Assembly (NCBI GenBank): GCA_035294725.1
Contig: DATGKK010000121.1
Location: forward strand, 1 to 37,734
Reading direction: 5' to 3'
From: DATGKK01 sp035294725
Lineage (GTDB): Bacteria > Actinomycetota > Acidimicrobiia > Acidimicrobiales > Bog-793
DNA length: 37,734 nucleotides
How positions within the stretch are numbered: the first letter of the stretch is position 1; the number at the start of each line of letters is the position of its first letter. A program made the translations under genes and the position numbers. Below, piece by piece: positions 8,598 through 16,639 of the stretch. The notes under the pieces are model-generated. The model had not been told where the DNA came from. It did not search any database and saw only the letters and a list, made by a program, of their open reading frames with translations.

Positions 8598-9437
8598 TCA
8601 GCCGCCGAGGAGCTCCTCGACGGCCGCTACGACCTGGCGCGCGTCGAGCCCCGTCCAGCGCTCGGAGCCGAAGGAGCGGGCGATCCGCTCGTCGGGCACG
8701 GCGGCACCTCCGACGAGCACGGCCGCTCCGGTCTCGGCGCGAAGCGAGGCGACCGTGTCGGCGACCGCCTGCTCGTGGCCCGGGCCGGTGACCGACACGA
8801 GCACGCAGAGCGGGCGGAACCGGTGCGCCGCGATCACGAACGAGCTAGCCGGCGTGTCCGCGCCGAGGTCGACGACCTCGAACCCGGCCGCGCGCAGCTG
8901 GTCGGCGACGATGGCGCCCGGTACCTCGTGCAGCTCTCCCTCGACGGCGCCGACGACGACGGTCGCCCTCTTTCGGCCCCGTCGGTTGAAGCGAGGACCG
9001 AGCCGGCTGAGCAGGCGCCTCGCGACCACCGACGCACGGTGCTCGTCACCGACGTCGAGGGTCCCAGCCGCCCACCGCTCGCCGATCGCACGCAGCGCGG
9101 GCGCGATGAGCTCGAGCTCCACGTCGGCGGGGTCCGCGCCCGAGGAGAGGGCGGACTCCGTGAGCTCCCAGGCCCCGATCTCGTCCCCTGCGAGGAGCCG
9201 GTCGAGAAGGCGAGCCGTCGCCCAGGTCCGTGGGGCGCGGCGGCTCCTCGCCGGGGGCTGCGTCTCGCGCAGGCGGTCGAGCTCGGCCGGGTCGACCTGC
9301 CATTGCCCATGCACTTTCAGGGCAGGGAGCCTGCCGGTTCGCACGTAGCGGTAGGCCGTCATGTAGTGGACGCCGAGCCGGCTCGCGGCCTCGCCGAGGC
9401 CGATCGCGTGGCCGTCGGGCTCTTCGGCTGTGGTCAT
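8598..9437 (-). CDS. CarH/LitR-like B12-binding transcriptional regulator (probable photoreceptor)
   Basis: A 279-aa protein with three parts. Residues 12-53 are an excisionase-type HTH (LGEAASRLGVHYMTAYRYV) rather than a classic full MerR domain. Residues 72-145 are a four-helix B12-cap domain containing the CarH motif W-x9-EH (W122, E132, H133). Residues 158-279 are a Rossmann B12-binding domain with GELHEVPG; H170 would be the lower cobalt ligand. In Thermus CarH, adenosylcobalamin keeps a tetramer on DNA in the dark and light releases it. Here the residue after the motif Trp is Ala (A123), where I recall Thermus having a His that ligates cobalt after illumination. ATG 9437 is preferred (GGGAAGG upstream); a GTG at 9491 lies inside the operator. 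Likely regulates both divergent lipid promoters. Confidence 0.8.
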   Translation of the reverse strand: MTTAEEPDGHAIGLGEAASRLGVHYMTAYRYVRTGRLPALKVHGQWQVDPAELDRLRETQPPARSRRAPRTWATARLLDRLLAGDEIGAWELTESALSSGADPADVELELIAPALRAIGERWAAGTLDVGDEHRASVVARRLLSRLGPRFNRRGRKRATVVVGAVEGELHEVPGAIVADQLRAAGFEVVDLGADTPASSFVIAAHRFRPLCVLVSVTGPGHEQAVADTVASLRAETGAAVLVGGAAVPDERIARSFGSERWTGLDARQVVAAVEELLGG

Positions 9438-9489
9438 GTGCGGCTCGCCCTTCCCGGCGCTGGCCCTCCAGGCACCCGGAGCTCTGACC

Positions 9490-9512
9490 ACTTTAGTGCT
9501 AATATCAGATCT
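9490..9512. promoter_or_regulatory. Divergent promoter/operator B between CarH-like and SRPBCC genes
   Basis: Contains TTAG-TG-CTAA (9493-9502) within TTTAGTGCTAATAT, followed by AGATCT at 9507-9512. Plus strand: TAATAT at 9500-9505 is a good -10 for the SRPBCC-desaturase pair. Minus strand: TAAAGT (9495-9490) can serve as the -10 for the CarH-like gene. The core and the AGATCT match operator A at 5119-5140 in the same relative orientation (site A read on the minus strand), which makes chance similarity unlikely and suggests one regulator, most simply the adjacent CarH-like protein. Confidence 0.6.
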
Positions 9513-9532
9513 TCCCGAGCCACGGAGAAGGC

Positions 9533-9967
9533 ATGGCCCATATCGTGAGGACGGTGAGGACCGCCTGGAGCCCGGAGCTGGCGTTCGCGTACATGGCCGA
9601 CTTCAGCCATGCGGCGGAGTGGGACCCCGGCGTGGCGGCTGCGAGGCGTGAGGACGACGGAGAGGTCGCCCTCGGCAGCGTCTTCGAGCTCATGATCCGG
9701 GTCGGTGGACGCCGGTTCCCACTCCGCTACGAGGTGACCCACTTCGCTCCTCCGCAGGTCACTTTCACGGCCCGCTCCTTCGCGCTCGAGTCGGTCGACA
9801 CCGTGACCGTGACCGACCGGGGGGGTGAGACCGAGGTCCGCTACGACGCCAGGATCCACCTCCGAGGCCTTCTCCGTATCGCCGACCCGCTGCTCGCGCT
9901 CGGCTTTCGCGGCGTTGCGGACCGCGCCATCGCCGGCCTCGAGCGGCGCCTCTCGGAGGCGGCATGA
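9533..9967 (+). CDS. SRPBCC family (polyketide cyclase/START-like) protein
   Basis: A 144-aa single-domain protein of the SRPBCC (Bet v1/START) superfamily, which has a large hydrophobic ligand pocket. Supporting pattern: first strand HIVRTVRTAWSPELAFAYMADFSHAAEWDPGV, the mid-domain LGSVFELMIRVGGRRFPLRYEV, and the long C-terminal helix FRGVADRAIAGLERRLSE. No catalytic residues can be assigned; lipid or fatty-acid binding is an inference from the fold and from the desaturase that follows. ATG at 9533 has a GGAGAAGG ribosome site just upstream. The stop overlaps the desaturase start (ATGA, 9964-9967), so the two are translationally coupled and expressed from operator/promoter B. Confidence 0.8.
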   Translation: MAHIVRTVRTAWSPELAFAYMADFSHAAEWDPGVAAARREDDGEVALGSVFELMIRVGGRRFPLRYEVTHFAPPQVTFTARSFALESVDTVTVTDRGGETEVRYDARIHLRGLLRIADPLLALGFRGVADRAIAGLERRLSEAA

Positions 9968-10959
9968 GCGCGCAGGTCCTTTCGACCGAGAGGCTGCCAG
10001 CCACCGACGAGGAGCGCCGCCCGCGGACGGCGGAGGTGAGCCGAGCACGAGTCGGGATCCCCTTTGTGATCGTGCACCTCGGCGTGCTGGGGGTCCTCCT
10101 CGTCGGGTGGAGCTGGGCGGCGGTTGGCTGCTGTGCTGCGCTGTACCTCGCTCGGATGCTCGGGATCACGGTCTTCTACCACCGGGCTTTCGCGCACCGG
10201 GCCTTCTCGATGTCGCGACCGGTCCAGCTGGCCGGAGCGATCCTCGGCGCTTCCGCCGCCCAGCGGGGCCCGCTGTGGTGGGCGGCTACCCACCGGGTCC
10301 ACCACCGCTACACGGACCGCCCCGGCGATCCGCACTCGCCGGTGGTCGACAGCTTCTTCCACAGCCACGTCGGTTGGCTGTTTCGGGAGCAGCCCGCTCC
10401 GCCGGCCAGCGTGGCGGACCTCGAGCGCTTCCCCGAGCTCCGCCTCGTGGACCGGTACCACCATCTGGCGCCGATCGCGACGGCCTGCGGCACCTTTGCT
10501 CTCGGGGCGGCCCTTGCGCGCCTCGACTCGCACCTTGGCACGTCGGGGCTCCAGATGCTGGTCTGGGGCTTCTTCGTGTCGACGACGCTGCTGTACCACG
10601 CCACCTTCTCGGTGAACTCGATCGCCCATCGCTTCGGTCGCCGGCGCTTTGCCACTCCCGACGCGAGCCGGAACAACGGTCTCGTGGCGCTCCTCACCCT
10701 CGGCGAGGGTTGGCACAACAACCACCACCGTTTCGGCGGCAGCGCCCGCCAAGGGCTCAGCCGCTTCGAGCTCGACCCGTCGTGGTGGTTCATCCGGCTC
10801 CTCGCAGCGCTCCGCCTTGCGGACGGTCTCCGTCCCGTCCCGGCGAGCGTCTGGGCCGAGGCGGGCCTTGCCCCGAGCGGGCGGAGCCGCGTCGAGAAGG
10901 CGGCCCCTCCGGTCGAGCCGACCCCGGCTCCTGCCACCGCGCAAGCAGTGCGGGGCTGA
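9964..10959 (+). CDS. Acyl-CoA (stearoyl-CoA delta-9 type) fatty acid desaturase
   Basis: A 331-aa membrane di-iron desaturase. The histidine boxes are all present: HRAFAH (residues 73-78), HRVHHRYTD (110-118), NSIAHRFG and GWHNNHHRF (histidines 251-255), in the spacing of stearoyl-CoA desaturases. Hydrophobic segments flank box 1 and lie in the middle of the protein (about residues 30-60 and 170-215). The reaction is O2-dependent introduction of a cis double bond into a saturated acyl-CoA, needing an electron donor not encoded nearby. It would make the unsaturated chains that the CFA-type enzyme 2.6 kb upstream modifies. Coupled to the SRPBCC gene by a 4-nt overlap. The last 45 residues are a Pro/Ala-rich tail. 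Confidence 0.9.
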   Translation: MSAQVLSTERLPATDEERRPRTAEVSRARVGIPFVIVHLGVLGVLLVGWSWAAVGCCAALYLARMLGITVFYHRAFAHRAFSMSRPVQLAGAILGASAAQRGPLWWAATHRVHHRYTDRPGDPHSPVVDSFFHSHVGWLFREQPAPPASVADLERFPELRLVDRYHHLAPIATACGTFALGAALARLDSHLGTSGLQMLVWGFFVSTTLLYHATFSVNSIAHRFGRRRFATPDASRNNGLVALLTLGEGWHNNHHRFGGSARQGLSRFELDPSWWFIRLLAALRLADGLRPVPASVWAEAGLAPSGRSRVEKAAPPVEPTPAPATAQAVRG

Positions 10960-11001
10960 GCTCGGGTCGGGCCGGCCTCCGGACCGGTCCAGGTGAGGAG
11001 G

Positions 11002-11025
11002 CGCCCGCCCGTGGCCCGGCGGGCG
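11002..11025. terminator. GC hairpin between convergent genes
   Basis: CGCCCGCC (11002-11009) and GGCGGGCG (11018-11025) form a perfect 8-bp stem with an 8-nt loop. It sits between the convergent desaturase (stop 10959) and lipoprotein (stop 11033) and has no U-tract, as is common for GC-rich actinomycete terminators. Likely bidirectional. Confidence 0.5.
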
Positions 11026-11032
11026 GTGCCGC

Positions 11033-12055
11033 TTACGGCGAGCTCTGCACGGTGACGGCGAGCGTGACGCCTTGGCCGGGGAGCGCGACCTGCTCGAGGA
11101 GCAGGCGCAGCCCGCCCTTCGCGAGCTGATCGAGGTCACCTGCCGCGGTCTCGGACGAGGTCGTCACCGTGAAGCCCTTTGCCGTGAGGACGGCGGCGTA
11201 GTCGCGCAGCGCGGCGTCGCTGGGCTCGGTGAGGAGCAGGTACCACTTCGTGGAGCTGATCCGGACGCCGGTAAGGATGCTTCCAGGTGGGTCGGGGACC
11301 GCGGAGGGGAAGCCGGCCGGCAGAGCTGCCCCACCGGGGGCGGTGGTGGTGGGGACGGTCGGGAGGGTCGTGGCCGGCGCCGCCGTCGGCGGTGTGATCT
11401 CGCCGACGCCGCCGATGGCGACGACCGTGAACGACGAGGTGGCCCCGTGCAGGGGGGTCGCCGCTACCGCCGAGCCCGAGGGAGCGCCGGTGCGGTAGGA
11501 GAGGAGTGCCCCGGAGCCGTCCGCCACGCAGGCCGACGCCGTCTCGAGGAGCACGCTCGCCGCAGTGCTCGGGGTCGCGAGGTGGTAGAGGGTGCCGACC
11601 GTGCCGGCGACCCGGCAGCGACCCTTCCTCGTGATCCGGATCCCGGTCACGTGGGTGTAGCCGATCAGCGCCGTGGCGAAGGTGCGCTCCCCGTCGAGAT
11701 GGGAGTAGCCCTGAGGGGTCTTGAAGCTGACTGGCTCGACGTGGCCGAGTGCGAGCGCGTAACCGTGGCCGCCGACGTCGTAGGTGGTCTCGGGGACCGG
11801 GATCGTGGCCTCGGTCTCCCAGTCCTCCGGGCCGTGCACGAGCCCGGTGATGGTGAAGGTGTGCCCCTCATTGGAGGAGCTCGACGTGAACCGGTAGTTC
11901 TCGAGGCTGGCGAGCTGTGACAGGCTGAACGTCGCCGCTCCGCCCGTCTCGCCCGACGGCGCTTGCTTCGACGCCGCGGGCGACCCGTTGGAGCCGCACG
12001 CCGCGAGCCCGAGCGCGAGCGCGGCGAGCGCGATCACCTCTGTCCGTCGTCCCAC
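11033..12055 (-). CDS. Uncharacterised lipoprotein
   Basis: A 340-aa predicted lipoprotein. The GTG at 12055 is chosen because AAGGGGG lies about 6 nt upstream and the signal peptide begins here, ending in the lipobox LGLAAC; the longer open frame is shadow. After the Cys is a short low-complexity stretch, then a first domain (ENYRFTSSSSNEGHTFTITG, TTYDVGGHGYALALG, GYSHLDGERTFATAL) resembling outer-leaflet lipoprotein beta domains, a Thr/Pro-rich linker (TTLPTVPTTTAPGG), and a small C-terminal alpha/beta domain (STKWYLLLTEPSD, AAVLTAKGFTV). No enzyme motif. It starts 39 nt after the MmpL gene on the same strand, so the two are probably co-transcribed and the lipoprotein may act with the exporter. 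Confidence 0.7.
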   Translation of the reverse strand: MGRRTEVIALAALALGLAACGSNGSPAASKQAPSGETGGAATFSLSQLASLENYRFTSSSSNEGHTFTITGLVHGPEDWETEATIPVPETTYDVGGHGYALALGHVEPVSFKTPQGYSHLDGERTFATALIGYTHVTGIRITRKGRCRVAGTVGTLYHLATPSTAASVLLETASACVADGSGALLSYRTGAPSGSAVAATPLHGATSSFTVVAIGGVGEITPPTAAPATTLPTVPTTTAPGGAALPAGFPSAVPDPPGSILTGVRISSTKWYLLLTEPSDAALRDYAAVLTAKGFTVTTSSETAAGDLDQLAKGGLRLLLEQVALPGQGVTLAVTVQSSP

Positions 12056-12093
12056 CTTGCCCCCTTGCTCTCCGCCGATGACTCCCGGAGAAG

Positions 12094-14337
12094 CTAGCAA
12101 GCTCCGCGGCCGTCGCGACCTGGCTGCTCCTGCACTGCTACGGCGGCGGCCCCGTCGGCTTGGGCTGAGCGGATCGCGAGGGGAGCCGACCAAGTGTCGG
12201 CCGCCTTGCTCCGGGCAGCGAGCCGGCTCGGCCACCAGAGCCGAGGACCGATCTCGATGGCCAGTGCGGGCACGAGAGCGGAGCGCACGATGACGGTGTC
12301 AACGAGCACGCCGAAGGCGACGAGGAAGCCGATCTCCGTCAGGGCGACGAGCGGTAGGACGCCGAGCACGGCGAAGGTCGCAGCGAGGACCACCCCGGCC
12401 GAGGTGATCACCCCGCCCGTCACCGAGAGGCCCCTCGTCACCCCGAGAGTGGCGCCCGCCTCTGCCTCTTCCCGGACCCGTGCCATGAGAAAGACGTTGT
12501 AGTCGACGCCGAGGGCGACGAGGAACACGAAGCCGAGGATCGGGACCGTGGGGTCGAAGCCGGGGAAGCCGAAGAGGTAGCGGGCCACGAGCGAGGAGAG
12601 CCCGAGGGAGGCCAGGTAGGAGAGAACGACCGTCGCGCTCAACATCACCGGTGCCACGACCGAGCGCAGCAGGAGGCCGAGCATGGCGAGCACGATGGCG
12701 AGGATGACGGGGAGTAGCAGATCGCGGTCGTGGGAGGCGGCAGCGGCGAGGTCGACGTTGGTGGCGGTCTCGCCGCCGACGAGCGCCGCCCCCGGTCCCG
12801 CCAGATCGTGAAGGCGACGCCGCAGGGCGACGACCGTGCGCTGCGCGGCGCTCGAGGTCGGCGAGGCGGCGAGCGTCGCCTGGAGGAGCACCGCGGCGCC
12901 GAGTCGTTCGGGAGGCCCCACGGCGGCGACCCCGGGAGTCGACCGGGCGATCGCCGCCGCAGCGGAGGCCCGCGCGGCCGGCTCGACGAGGATCGTCGCC
13001 GGAGCAGTGATCCCGGCGGGGAAGTTGGCGGCGAGCAGCTGCTGCGCCGCGACGGAGCCGACCTCGCCCCTGAAGCCGTTCTGCTGGTTGACGCCGCCGC
13101 GATACGAGAGCAGGCCGAGCGTGCCAAGAGCGAGGGCAGCCGCGGTCGAGAGCCAGATCGCGCGGCGGTGGGCGGTGATCGCCCGTGCCACGCGTGCCCA
13201 CAGACGGTTGCCTGCTGCAGGCCGCTTGCTCGCCCGGGGCACGAAGGGCCAGAAGACCCGCCGCCCGAGGCAGGCGAGTGCGGCAGGGAGGAGAGCGAGC
13301 TGTGCCACGAGGGCGCAGAAGATGCCGGCGGCGCACGCCGGTCCGAGGGCGGCGATGTCGTTCAACTGGGCGAGGGCGAGGGCGCACAGGGCGAGGATGA
13401 CGGTGAGCCCGGAGGCGGCGATCGCCGGTCCGGCACGCCGCAGCGCGACCGCCATTGCCTCGTGGTGGTCCTCGTGGCGTCCCAGCTCCTCCCGGTAGCG
13501 GGCAAGGAGGAGCAGCGCGTAGTCGGTGCCCGCCCCGAAGACGAGGACGGTGAGGATGCCGACGGTCATCCCGTTCACGACAAAGCCGCTCGCGGCGAGC
13601 AGGTAGGCGAATCCCTCGGCCCAGCCCGCGGCGACAAGGACCGAGAGGAGGGGGACGAGCCACAACAACGGGCTGCGGTAGACGAGGAGCAGGATCAGCG
13701 CGACCACCGCGATGGTCACGCCGAGCAGCTTCCCGTCGATCCCGGCGAAGGCGTCGAGGGCGTCGGCGGCCGATCCGGCCGGTCCGCCCACCGCGGCCCG
13801 GAGCGCGCCGGGCGGCGGGTTCGCCGTCGCCGGGGTCGCGTACCTCGCGACGATCGAGCGGATCGCGGCGACATCCCGGGCGTTGGTGGCCTGAGGGATC
13901 GTGGCGCGGATCGGCACGGCGAAGTAGGCGGCCGCGCCGTTTCTGGCAACCACGACGGGACTTGGGCCCGCCACCCCGCTGAGGCCTCTCGCAGCGATGC
14001 GGCGCCGGGCGGCCGCAATGCGTGCACGGTCTCCGGAGCGCAGGCCGCCGGGTCGCTCGAAGATCACGAGTGCCGGCGTGCTCGTCGCCCGGTCGTGCTG
14101 CTCGACGTAGTTGAGGACGCGGGTTGACGCCGCCCCGGCGGGCAGGAAGCTCGCCGGAGAGTTGTCCTCGAGGCTCGCCAGTTTCCCGGCGAGAGGGCCG
14201 ACGAGGCCGACGGTTACGACGGCGAGCACGACCACCGCCCACTTCGAGCGCCGACCCGTCACGACGGCGACGAAGGCTCTCGGGAGGCCGGCCAGCGTCT
14301 TGGCGAGGCGGTAGGGTACCTTACATCCCGTCATCAT
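12094..14337 (-). CDS. MmpL/RND-family membrane transporter
   Basis: A 747-aa RND transporter of the MmpL (PF03176) type: an N-terminal TM (WAVVVLAVVTVGLVGPL), a periplasmic domain, a five-to-six-TM block (about residues 200-370), a duplicate periplasmic domain, and a second TM block (about 540-700). The family proton-relay motif GxxxDY is present in both halves: VFGAGTDYALLLLARYREE (near residue 269) and LGVDYNVFLMARVREE (near residue 611). Such proteins export lipids or small hydrophobic compounds; the substrate here is unknown. In Mycobacterium the Rv0447c-Rv0449c lipid block also sits next to an mmpL gene, so a link with the lipid genes 3 kb away is tempting but unproven. Two adjacent ATG codons (14337, 14334) compete as start. 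Divergent from a TetR gene. Confidence 0.9.
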   Translation of the reverse strand: MMTGCKVPYRLAKTLAGLPRAFVAVVTGRRSKWAVVVLAVVTVGLVGPLAGKLASLEDNSPASFLPAGAASTRVLNYVEQHDRATSTPALVIFERPGGLRSGDRARIAAARRRIAARGLSGVAGPSPVVVARNGAAAYFAVPIRATIPQATNARDVAAIRSIVARYATPATANPPPGALRAAVGGPAGSAADALDAFAGIDGKLLGVTIAVVALILLLVYRSPLLWLVPLLSVLVAAGWAEGFAYLLAASGFVVNGMTVGILTVLVFGAGTDYALLLLARYREELGRHEDHHEAMAVALRRAGPAIAASGLTVILALCALALAQLNDIAALGPACAAGIFCALVAQLALLPAALACLGRRVFWPFVPRASKRPAAGNRLWARVARAITAHRRAIWLSTAAALALGTLGLLSYRGGVNQQNGFRGEVGSVAAQQLLAANFPAGITAPATILVEPAARASAAAAIARSTPGVAAVGPPERLGAAVLLQATLAASPTSSAAQRTVVALRRRLHDLAGPGAALVGGETATNVDLAAAASHDRDLLLPVILAIVLAMLGLLLRSVVAPVMLSATVVLSYLASLGLSSLVARYLFGFPGFDPTVPILGFVFLVALGVDYNVFLMARVREEAEAGATLGVTRGLSVTGGVITSAGVVLAATFAVLGVLPLVALTEIGFLVAFGVLVDTVIVRSALVPALAIEIGPRLWWPSRLAARSKAADTWSAPLAIRSAQADGAAAVAVQEQPGRDGRGAC

Positions 14338-14346
14338 CTCTACACT

Positions 14347-14982
14347 ATGTCAACTAATAGACAACATGTAAAGTCGTCTGACCCGAGCCGGTGGGCCGAC
14401 GTGGTCGGCGAGCACAAGGCAGCTCAGCGCGACCACATCCTGTCGGTCGCCCTTGACCTGCTGCGTGAGCGCGGCATGGCGACGCTCACCATGTCGGCCG
14501 TCGCGAAGCGGGCCGGCATCTCGCGGGCAACCCTGTACCACTACTTCCCCGACGTGGACGCGCTCCTGTCGGCGTGGGTGGGGAGGGAGATCGAGGCGTC
14601 GGTCGCCGCCATGGTCGCAAGCGCCGCCGGGTTCGCGGACCCGCTCGAGCGGATCGAGCACCTCGTCGCGGCGCAGGCGGCCGCCTTCGAGAGCCAGGAC
14701 CACCGGCTCTCGGCCGAGCACTTCGAGTCCGAGGCCGGATCGCCCTCCGTCCGCCGCGAGGTGGCCGCCAAGATGGCTCCCCTCCGCCGGCTGCTCGCCG
14801 ACACCATCGCCGAGGCGGCAGAGGGCGGGCGGCTCCGGACCGAGGTCGCACCGGCTCTCTCGGCCGACCTCCTCCTCGGCATGCTCGGAGCCGCTCGCCG
14901 TCACATCGTGAGCGGCGACCTCACCGCCGCGGAGGCGGTGGCCGCCGTGATGGGGCTGCTGAGAGGGGGCTGGTTCGCCTGA
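14347..14982 (+). CDS. TetR-family transcriptional regulator (likely controls MmpL)
   Basis: A 211-aa TetR protein. The N-terminal HTH runs from ILSVALDLLRERGMATLTMSAVAKRAGISRATLYHYFPDVDAL (about residues 34-80); the C-terminal ligand domain ends with a Leu/Ala-rich helix. ATG at 14347 is used because the segment RWADVVGEHKAAQRDHIL seems to belong to the family, but a GTG at 14401 with GGTGGG upstream is a real alternative and would leave the palindrome at 14348-14363 outside the gene. Being divergent from the MmpL-lipoprotein pair it most likely represses both itself and the exporter. Converges on the glycosyltransferase gene. Confidence 0.85.
   Translation: MSTNRQHVKSSDPSRWADVVGEHKAAQRDHILSVALDLLRERGMATLTMSAVAKRAGISRATLYHYFPDVDALLSAWVGREIEASVAAMVASAAGFADPLERIEHLVAAQAAAFESQDHRLSAEHFESEAGSPSVRREVAAKMAPLRRLLADTIAEAAEGGRLRTEVAPALSADLLLGMLGAARRHIVSGDLTAAEAVAAVMGLLRGGWFA
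14348..14363. promoter_or_regulatory. Candidate TetR operator TGTC-N8-GACA
   Basis: TGTCAACTAATAGACA is an imperfect 16-bp palindrome (12 of 16 positions symmetric) between the divergent MmpL and TetR genes. It overlaps the first codons of the TetR reading frame as annotated and covers the region where the MmpL promoter must lie. The AT-rich patch stands out from its surroundings. Confidence 0.4.
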
Positions 14983-15011
14983 GGAACGGGCTCCCGCCCG
15001 CCCATGGTCCG

Positions 15012-16166
15012 TCAGGGGTTCGCCAGCAGCTCCTCGACGTGGGCGACGGCGGTGACCCCGCCGCCGTCGCGCCCGATCGCTGCCTGCAGGCGGGCCGCCG
15101 CCGCACGGAAGCCGGGGTCGCTGAGGAGGGCCGAGAGGGCGGCGGCGACCGCCTCGACCGACGCGTCGGCCGGCAGGTCGATCCCCGCTCCGCACTGCGC
15201 GACCCGTGCCGAGTTGAGCGGCTGCTCGCGACCCTGGGGGATGCAGACGAGGGGGACGCCGCAGGCGAGAGCGGCCGTGATCGTGCTGAGGCCCCCGTGG
15301 GTCACCACGGCGGAGACCTGAGGGAGGATCCGGGCGTGCGGAAGGTAGCGGTGCGCGACGACGTTGCCGGGAAGCGCGAGCTCGCCGAGGTCGAGACCGC
15401 CGAGAGTGAGAAGCCCCCGCACGGGGAGGCTGCCCACGGCCTCGAGGATCCTCGGGAGCACTTCGCCCTGGCGCTGCAACGTGGTGCTGAGCGAGACGAG
15501 GACGAGGGGGCGGTCGTCGCCATGGTCGAACCCGAGGTGGCTCGGCGGCTCAGGAGGTCGCGGGTCGAGGATCGGACCGACGTAATGGGTCGAGCCAGTG
15601 CGCGCAGCGCCGGGGTAGTCGAGCTCCTGGGGCACGAGCACGAGCACCTTGCCGGCGCGCGAGCAGCACTCCCACATCGCCTGCGATCCGAGCGCAGGAA
15701 GGCCGAACGCCTCCCGGCAGCGGCCCATGTCAACGGACAGGTCGGCCCAAAAGGCGATGAAGGGCTGGTAGAGCACGTGGACCAGCACCGCGGTGGGAAC
15801 GCCGAGCAGCTCGGCTGCGACGAGCCCTGCACCTGACATGCAGTCCACCACGAGCACGTCGGGGGAGAAGCCGGCGGCCGCGGAGAGCACGTCGTTCGCG
15901 GTGGCGACGCCGTTGCGCAGCTCGTCGAAGCGGGCGGGATCGTCGTCGAGCGACACGCCGGTCGGCCAGGGCTCGAGCGACGGGTACTCGAGGAGCTCGG
16001 CGCCGGCAGCCGCCACGTCGCTTGCCACCTTGCCCGGCACAGGAGCAGCGTCCGCCATGATCGCGACGCGATGCCCCCGTTGCGCCAGGCGAGCGGCGAG
16101 CGCAAGGGCCGGCGGGAAGTTGCCGCCGCCGTTCCAGCTCACGATGAGGAACCGGCCCTTCCTCAC
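15012..16166 (-). CDS. UGT-like glycosyltransferase (GT1/MGT family)
   Basis: A 384-aa GT-B fold glycosyltransferase of the GT1 type. N-terminal acceptor domain: RFLIVSWNGGGNFPPALALA and LAQRGHRVAIMAD. C-terminal nucleotide-sugar domain: LVLVSLSTTLQRQ, then the signature VVTHGGLSTITAALACGVPL with PQGREQPLNSARV, where UDP/TDP-sugar is bound. Typical acceptors are macrolides, sterols, carotenoids or other small hydrophobic aglycones; none can be named. The start is GTG 16166, overlapping the SRPBCC stop (GTGA); no good ribosome site, so translation probably depends on coupling. Third gene of TetR-SRPBCC-glycosyltransferase, suggesting that the TetR senses the molecule to be glycosylated or its precursor. 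Confidence 0.85.
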   Translation of the reverse strand: MRKGRFLIVSWNGGGNFPPALALAARLAQRGHRVAIMADAAPVPGKVASDVAAAGAELLEYPSLEPWPTGVSLDDDPARFDELRNGVATANDVLSAAAGFSPDVLVVDCMSGAGLVAAELLGVPTAVLVHVLYQPFIAFWADLSVDMGRCREAFGLPALGSQAMWECCSRAGKVLVLVPQELDYPGAARTGSTHYVGPILDPRPPEPPSHLGFDHGDDRPLVLVSLSTTLQRQGEVLPRILEAVGSLPVRGLLTLGGLDLGELALPGNVVAHRYLPHARILPQVSAVVTHGGLSTITAALACGVPLVCIPQGREQPLNSARVAQCGAGIDLPADASVEAVAAALSALLSDPGFRAAAARLQAAIGRDGGGVTAVAHVEELLANP

Positions 16167-16639
16167 CCGCCCGCCTCGCTCTCGGCGAGCTCCTTGATGC
16201 GCTCGAGCGTGGCTCGCATGGCCTCTTCGCGGCGGCGGTCGCGGTCGCGCATCAGGTAGTCCTCGGCGAGGCGCGCCGACAGGGGGAGCCAGTGCACCTC
16301 GAAGGACTCCGTCAGCTCCACGCCATCGTCGGTGGGCTGCAGGCGGTAGGTCCAGGTGGCCATCTCCTTCTCGCGGGTCAGCGTCGAGAAGCTGAGCTCT
16401 TCTCCCGGCACGACTCGCTTCACCCGGCACGCGACCGACCAGCGCATCCGGCCGTAGCGGTTCCAGCCTCGAAAGCGAGCACCCTCGACGGCGGGTGCCG
16501 AGGCGCCGTCCAGCCATTCGACCCGGTAGCACTCGGGGCTCCACTCACCCATGCGGTCGAGGTTCACGAGCAACGACCAGACTCGCTCCACGGGTGCCTC
16601 GACTCGGATCCGGACGCTGCCGCTCCGGGCAGTCCTCAT
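16163..16639 (-). CDS. SRPBCC family protein
   Basis: A 158-aa Bet v1/START-like protein. Typical features are the first strand SVRIRVEAPVERVWSLLVNLDRMGEWSPE, a central WSVACRVKRVVPGEELSFST, and a long C-terminal helix rich in Arg/Glu (RDRRREEAMRATLERIKELAE). ATG 16639 is preceded by GAAGGAGG, an excellent ribosome site, although it overlaps the TetR stop (ATGA). The protein probably binds a hydrophobic small molecule; whether it is an aromatase/cyclase or only a carrier cannot be seen. Middle gene of the three-gene TetR operon. Confidence 0.8.
   Translation of the reverse strand: MRTARSGSVRIRVEAPVERVWSLLVNLDRMGEWSPECYRVEWLDGASAPAVEGARFRGWNRYGRMRWSVACRVKRVVPGEELSFSTLTREKEMATWTYRLQPTDDGVELTESFEVHWLPLSARLAEDYLMRDRDRRREEAMRATLERIKELAESEAGG

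Noticed and set aside
12730..14127. 465-codon plus-strand open frame
   Set aside because: Runs antisense through the MmpL gene; highly charged low-complexity translation.
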